Position numbers and translations under genes: made by a program
Source of the DNA: Bolinopsis microptera
Lineage: Eukaryota; Ctenophora; Tentaculata; Lobata; Bolinopsidae
NCBI RefSeq assembly: GCF_026151205.1
Contig: NC_087072.1
Coordinates: 10,020,169 to 10,084,168 of the forward strand
Length of the DNA: 64,000 nt
Direction of reading: 5' to 3'
Shown: piece by piece, positions 55,221-64,000 of the stretch
Layout of the letters: every line of letters starts with the position of its first letter
Numbering within the stretch: position 1 is the first letter of the stretch
Notes under the pieces: model-generated
The model's database searches: none
What the model was told of the DNA's origin: nothing
The model's input: only the letters and a program-made list of their open reading frames with translations

Positions 55221-57137
55221 ATGGCGGCTCCACAAGTCGAGCTTGAAAAGTTCGAACGCTACAACCCAGTCAATCCTCTGCCAGAAGAAATCAGATCCCT
55301 TTCCAACGACGAAACTGTTTGCAAGTTCTGCGGAGTGTCCTACCTCATCCACAACGAGATAAAAAAGTTAGAATTAGAACTCGAAAATGTTAAGTCACAA
55401 CTCGTAGGGTATGAAGACATGAAAGCGAACTTTACTAGCCTGGAGAAAGATAACAAAGATATGAAGGATAAAATTGGGTGGTTTGAGCTGCGATGTTCAG
55501 AACAAGAGCGGATGATCAAAGATTTGAGTGACAGTTTGAGTGCAAAGTCTGGGCAGTGTAGCGCTCTAAAGGAGGAATATTCGAGTTTGAGTGAACGTTT
55601 GGAGGAACAAGCTGTTTTGTACAAGGAGCAGACTGCCAAGTTATCTAAATTCCAGAAATATGCTAAATTCTACCCTCCTTTATTGAAACAACTTAGTCTT
55701 GTGAAGGAACAGGAATCTAAACTAAAGCAGGAGATAGTGGAGTATAAACATACGTTCGATGCTGATATAAAAATCGTCACTTCTTATCTCAGTGTCATGT
55801 CAAATAAATGCCAAGAAACTGAATCTAAATTACAAGATAGTCTTAACGAAACTGCTTCACTTAAAGATAAAGTTGTTACGATTACCAAAACAAACTCTGG
55901 TTTGTGTGAACAGCTTGCCAAAGCACGAGATAAAGTGGCTATGCTGGAACGATCTTCAGCTTCTCTCAACCACGCGCAACAGCAAAACGTGCAACTCTCC
56001 CAGATGGCTTCAGAAACACAGCGTGAAGTCGAAGAGTGTAAACGAGATCTTGCGGAGTCAACAGAGGAGAAAGAAAACCTGCAACGTACTCTGTCTGGAA
56101 AGAACCAAGAGAACACAGAGCTAAAACAGAGAATTAATGAATTAACGAAGAGACACACTGCTCAGATCGAGGATTTAAACAAGAAGTATCAGTCTTCTTT
56201 AGAAATGCAATCCTCTCTTAAGACCAAGATTAACTCTCATGTTGAGAATATGACTAAGGATAAGGAGCACATTTCGTCTCAGACTACTCGATTGCAGGTA
56301 GAAAATGGTGAGCTGAAAAATGAATTGGGTCGGCTGACTAAAGGTCTCCAAACTATCGAAGAAAGAACTCGGCATATTTCAGAATCTCACAGAATCCAGC
56401 TTTCAGAGCTCCACGCAAGTTACCAGGATCAACTTGAATCAGCTCTGGCTAATTCAAATATGTACAAAAGTGAGGTTGAAAAATTGGTAGCCATGCAGAG
56501 CAAACGTGATTCTGAACTGAAAAGTGCTCTGAAGCAGCTTCATGACAAGCATGAAGGTCAGATAAAAGTTATAGAGAACACTTACAAGCAGTCACAGATC
56601 GATCTTGAAAAACAAATCGATAATCTCTCGACGCAGTATAGCAAAGATCTACGCACGAAAGAGCAAGCTATTAAAGATATTGAGAAGTCGTTTTCTCTCC
56701 AGTTTGATACACTGAGGGGCGATAAAACATCCCTCCAAAACAGCGTCAATCAGTTGAACAAGCAAATAGCAGAGTATGAGACAACTATAAAGCAGTTGGA
56801 ATGTAAACCTGCATCTCCCGCCGACGAATCAGATAAACTCAAATCACTTAAACTCCGGAATAGTCAGCTGGAAAAAGAGGTTTTAACGTTGCAAAGGATA
56901 GTGCAAAAGGAATGCGAAGAAAGATTAGAACTCACCGAAAGGTTGGATCAGTTTAAAGCTGAAGTCTGCGATAGAAAAGTTCGAGAAAATTCTGACGTGA
57001 CCTCTCGGAATTCTGTAAGTTCTGTTTCTTCACTTCCTAAGGTTGGAACAGGATTGAGTCACAATAAAAAGAATTTAAAGAAGAAAATGCCTAATAGTAA
57101 TAAGGGTAATAAGTATTCGAGTTGGTTACAGAAATAG
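55221..57137 (+). CDS. LEKR1: LEKR1-like coiled-coil protein with CxxC N-terminal motif
   Basis: This 638-residue single coding exon begins MAAPQVELEKFERYNPVNPL and carries LPEEIRSLSNDETVCKFCGV followed by SYLIHNEIKKLE, matching the conserved LPEEI plus VCKYCGVSYLI N terminus of vertebrate LEKR1 (leucine-, glutamate- and lysine-rich 1). The CKFC pair may bind a metal or form a redox pair. Residues 40-590 are almost continuous coiled coil rich in K, E, L, Q and S. The C terminus is disordered and basic (GLSHNKKNLKKKMPNSNKGN). The function of LEKR1 is poorly known; length is near that of the human protein. The coding exon is intact and in the same orientation as PRC1 upstream. A small three-exon gene follows 582 bp downstream. 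Confidence 0.85.
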   Translation: MAAPQVELEKFERYNPVNPLPEEIRSLSNDETVCKFCGVSYLIHNEIKKLELELENVKSQLVGYEDMKANFTSLEKDNKDMKDKIGWFELRCSEQERMIKDLSDSLSAKSGQCSALKEEYSSLSERLEEQAVLYKEQTAKLSKFQKYAKFYPPLLKQLSLVKEQESKLKQEIVEYKHTFDADIKIVTSYLSVMSNKCQETESKLQDSLNETASLKDKVVTITKTNSGLCEQLAKARDKVAMLERSSASLNHAQQQNVQLSQMASETQREVEECKRDLAESTEEKENLQRTLSGKNQENTELKQRINELTKRHTAQIEDLNKKYQSSLEMQSSLKTKINSHVENMTKDKEHISSQTTRLQVENGELKNELGRLTKGLQTIEERTRHISESHRIQLSELHASYQDQLESALANSNMYKSEVEKLVAMQSKRDSELKSALKQLHDKHEGQIKVIENTYKQSQIDLEKQIDNLSTQYSKDLRTKEQAIKDIEKSFSLQFDTLRGDKTSLQNSVNQLNKQIAEYETTIKQLECKPASPADESDKLKSLKLRNSQLEKEVLTLQRIVQKECEERLELTERLDQFKAEVCDRKVRENSDVTSRNSVSSVSSLPKVGTGLSHNKKNLKKKMPNSNKGNKYSSWLQK

Positions 57138-57718
57138 GATTTTATCAGTCTAGCTTCGGCTCATCATGTGCCAAGTTATAGTATTTAATTTGAAAGATTA
57201 TTTTTTACATTTACAAAGACGTTTTTGATACTTCAGATGAAATAAATTGTATAGCGATGTAAATAGCGATGTATATGTGACCATAATATGATTTAATGAT
57301 ATTAATTTATGAGAGAAATTTCGTCCAGTACCTTAAGTGTCTGATGTATCTCTATGTTATAGTATCACACAGTTACAGCCTGTAATCATGACGGATTGGC
57401 GGTTGTGATATCGATACCTATTTGACGAGGGCAAAATGGGCGGATGTTTTGAATTTCAAAATCCAGTAAACGCGCGTGAATATACGCGCAGAAGTCTATT
57501 TATCTATGTACAAAGCACGTTTTCAAGCTTAAGCGCGGCTCAAATCTCCTTGGTGATGGTATATTACGTCGGAAGGATCTAAATTCGGCCCAGTTGCCAG
57601 TAAACAAAACTGGAAATAACTGCTGGAGGGCACTTATAGATTTCCATCGGACGACTATACTTTATTTTGCGGTCTATATTGTGTATTATTCATAGAATCA
57701 CTACCTATAGCTGCAAGG
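57138..57718. other. LEKR1 3' flank and presumptive promoter of the next gene
   Basis: The first 200 bases are AT-rich 3' UTR-like sequence with an ATAAA cluster near 57240. Around 57470-57500 are two GCGCG words (AACGCGCGTGAATATACGCG) and then mixed sequence up to the next start codon, a reasonable promoter location. Confidence 0.35.
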
Positions 57719-58471
57719 ATGTCTAATGTTGAATCGTGGTGCACTGTCGAACTGACATCAGACCAGAGCCACAACAGAAAGCAACGTAAACATCATCCTG
57801 AACAGTTTAACAGTACTGTATTCCAGGTAAAAATACTCTAAATGTCCCATAATTAGGTTATGGTTGGGAATCATCATATTTTAATTTCGCAGCACAATTT
57901 TATCCTTATTTTATTAGAAGCTTACAACCTGATCTAATTTTCAGGCTGGAGCTCAGACAAGTACAGGACAATCCGGACGATTAACTAGTTTTAATACCTC
58001 TCAACCAAAGCTTGCTCAGAAGAAACATTTTCCTGCCAAACGTGAGTCAAAGAACGGTTTAATATCTTTTCATTTTTGGCACTCCATGTCCCATGATCCA
58101 TCCCTCCACCAGTAACTTACACAATTTCCCCTAGGATGATGACTAAGTATAATATTTAATGGCATCAAAGTAACTTTTCATCAATCTGAAAACTTCCATC
58201 AATCTAAAATATAACTGCAGGCACTAATTACTAATGAGCAGTTTCACCATGGTTCACATGGCCACACAGCTTTCCAATCCATAAAGCTAACATGTAGATT
58301 GCCTAATCCCAAACCTGATAAAACCCATTTAAGTCCCGAATTATTTGATCTCCAACATAATCCAAGCAATTTAAATGTATTTGCCTTGAGGTTAATCTAA
58401 GTTTCATTTCATGAAATTTCACAAAACTTTAACTTCTTTTTATTTCAGATGATCACACGTTCCAAATCTAA
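57719..58471 (+). CDS. Small three-exon gene, about 75 residues, family unknown
   Basis: Exon 1 is 57719-57826 (MSNVESWCTVELTSDQSHNR through STVFQ), exon 2 is 57945-58041 and exon 3 is 58449-58471. All donors (GTAAAA, GTGAGT) and acceptors (TTTTCAG, TTTCAG) are standard, and phases match (0, then 1). The product is hydrophilic and basic, with KQRKHHPEQF and QPKLAQKKHFPAK, and ends HDHTFQI. There is no signal peptide, membrane segment or recognisable domain. I do not recognise the protein. Splice-phase agreement over three exons is the main argument that it is real. An alternative reading of exon 3 in another frame (MITRSKSKLGATFKNPGG) is also open and could reflect a different transcript. Confidence 0.45.
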
Positions 58472-59347
58472 GTTGGGAGCAACATTTAAAAACCCTGGAG
58501 GTACACCTCATAGCCTGGTGATATGAGAATCAGAGATTATACTGGCAGATACTATGATAGGACTTTTAAAGTTGAACTTTTCTTACGTCCACTATCAAAG
58601 TGATAGGCTCTCCATAGTAATTTCACAGAAGAACACTCCTTTAATTTGAATGCAGTTCCTTCGTGTCACCTTCATACTTTTTCTATATTCATTTCTAGGT
58701 GAAATATATTAACAATTATCGTATTTTACAATCGAAGATATTTATAAATAAACGAGACTTTGAGATCTAATATTATTAGGAAATAGGGGTGATGTATAAA
58801 AATTTGTGTATATAACAAGATAAGATATTTTAAATGCAAATGTTTCTGTAAAAATTGTGTGTATATTTATTAATATATACCGATGCTAGATTTTATTGAA
58901 TAGCTATTTTTTGTTTCTTTCTATCAGTGTGTACAGTTCTTTAATATAGAGTATGGTATATTTATTTTTTTGATAATGTCAGATGTTCTTCGTATAATTT
59001 ATTTTGCAGCTTTTAATTAAACTTCATCTTGTTATATTGTCTACTTTTACTGACCAGGGCAGAATAACCACATGTATCTTAAATATTAGATCATTTTAAG
59101 GGCTTTGTGGTATTAGCCATTCCAATTCTTGAATTAGGGACACTAGATCAGACCATTCGGGCTACATGTGATTCTTGGCTCTGTGGTAATTTTTCGATCA
59201 GGCAGATAAGTTTTTCTTTTTCAAACGAAGAACTTTTAACTCATTGGTATGGAGAGAAATTCGAAATATCCGAAGTAGGTTTAATGCAACTTAGCGTAAA
59301 TAACTATAACCATGCACTAAATGGATTCTTAAAGATGCCCATAAGAA
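58472..59347. other. 3' flank of the small gene; AT-rich
   Basis: AT-rich with several ATAAA words. The 83-codon frame at 59107-59358 runs into the neighbouring mobile element and has no family resemblance, so I do not call it. Confidence 0.4.
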
Positions 59348-59785
59348 CAGTGGCGTAACGAAGGACCCCGCTGTGCGGGGGGGGGGGGGTCAAAATCGTC
59401 GTTTGAATGTGGGACAATTTTGAAAAACTTATCTGAGGTTACTGGGCCTTACTGGGCCGCGCTCAGCCTGTCATTCCGCCAAATCTTTATTCGTATGTTA
59501 ATGAACATAATAGCCTGGGGTCCTCAGGTAAACTGGGCCGCGCTCAGCCTGTCATTCCGCCTAATCTCTATTCGTATGTTTATGAACATGATAGCCTGAG
59601 GTCCCCAGGTAAAACTGAGGTACTAGCTAAACTGCACGTTTTGCTCTAGAAACACACTTTTTTAGAGATTTTACCGGCGTATTCTCTAAGATCGCCTAAT
59701 TTGTTCAATTTTAGGGAGGGGCGCCAATACAACAGGGGGGCACATTTTCGGCGGGGGGGCGCCAACAGCTAACGTTACGCCACTG
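59348..59785. mobile_element. 438-bp MITE with 13-bp TIR (CAGTGGCGTAACG)
   Basis: Perfect 13-bp terminal inverted repeats: CAGTGGCGTAACG at 59348 and CGTTACGCCACTG ending at 59785. CAGTGGCG-type ends are typical of hAT-related nonautonomous elements. The 8-bp flanks (CATAAGAA and CCCGGAAA) do not match, so the target duplication is lost or the ends are misjudged. The interior holds a G run of about 14, an 81-bp unit twice in tandem (starting 59451 and 59532), and GGCGCCAA words near the right end. The 81-bp unit is related to part of the 589-bp repeat near rotatin. Confidence 0.7.
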
Positions 59786-62700
59786 CCCGGAAAACCTAAG
59801 AAGTAACCCTACTCTAGTGGACTATTAGAATTAAATAAAACTACTATTTAACCCTAAGACCTAAGTAAATACTTGACCCTACAAATTGCCTCTAGTCTTA
59901 CCTCATACTAAACGGCGACGGGCGATATTTTTCGGTTCATTTAGGTTTACAGCATGGGGACATTTCTACTTAATTTTGTCGTTTTTCTGTTCAAATCCAT
60001 AATCAATTATTATATTATTAATTATTATATTATCTGCTGGATAGGATTTTGTATTTGGATGGCAAGCTTGCGCGCCACAACAATTCGGTCGAATTAACAC
60101 GTATCTCATATGCGCGCACACAAGCCAGGTGTGCGCGCGTTATACTAACTTGTAACAATTAGGGACTTTTTATACAGGTGGAGCATTAAAAAGACACGGT
60201 CAGCAGCTTGCTGAGCCGCGCACTATTCGATTCGAGCCAAGTCAGAGTTGAATCATCAGTAGTACAGAAGCCAGTCTGAATATTATGCAATGGCATACGG
60301 AGGTGGAATGCGAGAAGATTAATCCACTTTTAAAGAGTAGGAACAAGTTAAACTCTGGAATGACTAATAAACTATCGATAGGTCATGGTTATTCTTCTCG
60401 TAAATACAGTGGTCAAAAGGTTAAAAAACACGTGAACTTTCTAGGTCAAGTTTCAATAATTCAATTTCTGATCAAAAAGACAAACTTGTATGTGTATAAT
60501 TGTTGTAAACGATACCCCCAACGTAAAATAGTAATAATACAAAAGATTTGTCCGATCAATTAAATTGTCTTCAGGAATGCAATGAAAGTATTAATAATTC
60601 AGCACACGCAATCTTCTTGTAAAGCGGTAAAATGCATCTTTGATGAGATGAAATCACTGCAGTCAATGCATTTCTGGTCAATCAGAGGAATTCCACGAAT
60701 TGTACCCTGAAATCGATTAGATAAATAATTCGACATAAATTCTGAGTGTAAAGCAATAAAATGGTACATGAAACAAAAATTTCATCGCTTCTGGTGAGAC
60801 TTTTCAATTGCTCAGGACATAAGTGAATCCAGTATGCAGTGAGATGCCAGCAGCGCTCCCAACACCACTTCTTGCTAATTTGTCATTATATTTTCATAAT
60901 TATGACAAATGTAACGCGTTTAACCGCCAGATTAGTGTCAGTACTGTTCGCAATTATCCCTCAGTATTCCAGCCTTACTTGCAGATATAAAGGCAAGTTC
61001 AAATCTAATAAATAAACGGCCCGATTATTGTATAATCATCCGCTCTGATCATCGGATATACATGAATATCAAACGAGCTATTTTGTAATGTACAAAGCTA
61101 AATTATTTATACAAGGGTGGATGTAACGGTCTCTCTTTCTCAATATTCATGACACTGGTTGCTGTACCAATGTAACTCAGGTCTCGTACACCTGTGTCAA
61201 AGTGAGGCCCTCACACAATAAGATTCTGGTTACACATGTAAAACAGGACAAAGGGAGGAGAAGGGCACCCCCAACCACCCACTCTCCAATGTAGAGGAGA
61301 GTCCGTTAGCAGGGCTCGTTACCGTTTCACTAATGAGTGGCTACCCTTTAGGCTGAAATTACCGCTCTTTGTTCCCCTCATGGAAGTGTGTGTAATTTTT
61401 AGTCAAAACCTAGTGAAAAGGGCTACAGGTTTTAATGATGTAGTTCACAGCGGTGGGGAGGTGGTGTCTCCTCAACATGGTATAAATGAGTCTGTGGACT
61501 CTCTTCTGACGTGATATATGTGGTCTATTAAGACTTATTAGGGGGAAGACTGGGCAGCACTTAGTAGAATGTGTTGCTACGTAATGGAGAGAAATGTTCA
61601 CACTTTACATGTTGCAATAAATTGTAGTTTGCCTGGTTTCAGAGTGATAGCACCACGTTTTGAGATGATAAACATTAAATATTTGATTTTAATGTTTATG
61701 CTTTATATCAGGTGGTTCTTATAATTGCATTAACTACTTCCTAAGGTGCAGAATTAATGGATTTTAATCATGTCGGCACAAATGTGATAACCGAATTTTA
61801 ATAAAAGACTTGCGAATTTTATTGAACAAAGCTCTAAATAGCTCCCTTTTTGATAGGGAACTCGTGCAATAGGGTCAATATATTGACGCAAAAATAATGG
61901 GTTTTGTGGGACAAAAACATTACGTTCAACGGCGCCAGACGAATGCTGACTGCTGAACACAATGCATTTCGCAATGTCTTAAACCGAGCCGCATTTATCG
62001 TCGGAAAAGTGCGAGATAACCATATATGGAATAATTGAGCTGATTAGTAGCGACTGTATTACCACATGCTCCATGATGGATGATCTGATTGGCCGGGCGT
62101 GGAACCCCCGACCAGCGAGATGCTAATAAGTTAACTACAGAGCAGGCGGCTTGCGAAATATGGCATATCCACAGCGTTATTATTATTATAGGGTATAGGG
62201 TATAGGGTTATCGAGCCTCTCTGCTCCACGATCTAGAAGATTGGGATTACTTCACCACGGCGACTAAGAAGGTGTTGCACGGTCAACCCCACCTTTAGCT
62301 AGCTAGCACCCCACCTTAAGCTCTTCGTTTCTCTCAATAGGGTTAGTGGCAAGTTCAGTCATGATACTACTCACTTGAAACTGAGGTCTTACTTTGGGGG
62401 GAAAGTTAGCTTATTGTTAAAGAGGGGTACACTGCACAGTAGGGGCTAATTTGGGATTTCAGTCACGTGATTGACAGCTGTGATGATTGCATATTATGAC
62501 ATTATTATTCCAAAATTAGAAAGTGTTCTGTCCTAAAATAAGATGGGGTAGGGCTGCTAAATTTAGAATACTATTCGATCATAGCAGAATGAATGGTTGG
62601 GTTAATAACCGGTATATGAAGTCTACAAAGCAACTCCCAAGTTTAGTATGTTGCAATGATTGAAATATTATCTCCAGAAATATTATCAGTAAACATTGCA

Positions 62701-64000
62701 CCGCTAGGCGCTAGCTAATAGCTGGCTTTAAGTTGTCATTCTGTCTCGACTCTCAGTCCCTCAATACTCCGCAGCTCAATACTGATGGATCATTTCATTC
62801 TAAATATCTCATTATAGATCTTTACTCCACAGCAGCAAGTAAAAAGAGTTATAATGAGTTCCGAAAGTTTAAAAGCCCCCAGAATATTTCCTCAACCGGT
62901 CCGAATGACGTAGTAATAGTTTGTTTGACGTCACACGTGGGACGCGCGCCAGCGTCATAGTAAATGGAGGGGCTGTGTTTTGTTGTTGCACAATATCATA
63001 ATATGTTTAAAAGGTTGGTTTATTCCACCCTTTTAATGGCTCTAATTTCAACTCAACTTTATACACATTAACTGTGTGTTTCTGGCTATTCTGGGACAAT
63101 TGTCTCATTGTATACCTCACTTTCTGATCTACACACACAATAGCCGTCTCTAACTCAATGTGAAAGGCCCTGCACAGTTTAAACAACTGTATTAGAGCAC
63201 ACAAGTTTACTCTAATATACGGGCTCTATAGTCCCCCAAAGTAGTATAATGTATGATAGGTCGAGATAGAGGATAGAGTGCCGGGAGGCACTGGACTGCA
63301 GCATACACCGGGCAGCGAGGTTAATTATCAGCGTCCAGGTGCTACGATAATTAGAATGTCATGTGACCCGCAGGCCCAGCCCTATTGGCCTGTCCCGAGC
63401 TGCCCGCACGGTAAATGGTAAAACTATTGTAGCCCGAGGCAACAATTTGACCATACTTGACAAGGGTAATAAAGATAAATACCCTGGAGGGAAGACACGC
63501 GCCCCGCAGATCCCCCGCTAACAGGTGCACGACCTATAATTGGGCATTAAAGGGGTCACCTGACAGACCAGGAGGCAGCCTCATTGGTTACAAATCCGTC
63601 ACGTGGTGGAGAACAGATCACTGATTGGCCAAATAGTTATACAGTAATTATGTAGGTGTGGTAACGATAGTCAGTAGTGCAAGGTCGACAACGTTCTCCT
63701 CGATGGTCGGTAAAATATATTGCACCACGTTTTATATTGTCAGAGAGATGAGACGACAGACGAGATCGAGCCGACCAGTCAGAGGGCTGATATAACTATC
63801 TACCAATGAGGAGGAGGAAGAGTTCTCTGTGCCTGATTTCAACGCATGTAATCATGTGGTCCCCAGTCACTAATGACCCAGAAATATTAAATATTCTACA
63901 AGCACAGACATTTAAATCTCGATTCGAACAATCCACCCACAAATACTGGCCTACATTATATACGACCATCAAATCAGGCTTAAATCTGAATATTTTCAAT
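59786..64000. other. 4.2 kb without a supported gene
   Basis: I see no exon with family resemblance. CpG-rich alternating words (GCGCGCACACAAGCC and GTGTGCGCGCG) at about 60110-60140 precede a plus-strand frame at 60285-60563, MQWHTEVECEKINPLLKSRN, which has a possible donor (CAAAAGGTTAAA) after about 45 codons and could be a first exon of an unseen gene. A short inverted repeat TCAGCA/TGCTGA lies at 60201-60215. TATAGGG is repeated two and a half times at about 62190. From 63340 the sequence is less AT-rich with CACGTG, CAAT-like and GGCC words and may be the promoter of a gene beyond the right edge. Confidence 0.35.

Noticed and set aside
62185-62210. GGGTATAGGGTATAGGGTTA as telomere-like repeat
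   Set aside because: Only two and a half imperfect units and not the TTAGGG of animals.

Overview
The window is nuclear DNA of an invertebrate animal. It is AT-rich, genes are split by short GT-AG introns, and the protein-coding genes are metazoan: NOP56, RPS12, DEAF1, rotatin (RTTN), CCDC74, PRC1, LEKR1 and a rhodopsin-type GPCR. I cannot name the species. LINE fragments, TIR elements and large simple-sequence blocks point to a repeat-rich genome. There is no sign of bacterial, plasmid or CRISPR organisation.

Layout. At 2.0-4.6 kb, minus strand, RPS12 is followed after only 185 bp by NOP56, whose 3' exons are absent from the window. At 7.8-9.1 kb (+) lies the SAND/MYND exon of DEAF1. At 11.1-15.1 kb (+) is a gene with a large shared exon and two homologous, same-phase candidate 3' terminal exons encoding KH-like modules. 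Only the second carries an eIF4E/4EHP-type binding motif, a Mextli-like arrangement. At 18.4-32.3 kb (-) is a rotatin gene that I could chain through 19 coding exons with matching phases. It hosts on the opposite strand a single-exon GPCR (intron 17) and a small secreted cysteine-rich protein (intron 4). At 43.3-58.5 kb (+) lie CCDC74, PRC1 (11 exons, complete), LEKR1 (single exon) and a small three-exon gene.

Between rotatin and CCDC74, and inside PRC1 intron 2, sit two copies (5.07 and 2.83 kb, opposite orientations) of an unusual element family. It has G-run/C-run ends, a terminal inverted repeat built on GTCCG, apparent 6-bp target duplications (TTTATT; TGTAAG), and an interior dominated by kilobases of polypurine/polypyrimidine sequence. 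The first copy is nested in a LINE 3' end. Nearby are a tandem, apparently identical 589-bp duplication, several reverse-transcriptase remnants, and a repeat carrying three consecutive hairpins whose stems are conserved while two loops vary.

Functionally, rotatin, CCDC74, PRC1 and LEKR1 are all coiled-coil or repeat proteins linked or plausibly linked to centrioles, cilia or spindle, and RPS12/NOP56 both serve ribosomes. Whether either neighbourhood is more than coincidence cannot be told from one window. Exon boundaries were read by eye from splice-site consensus, phase continuity and remembered family homology; no alignment was run.
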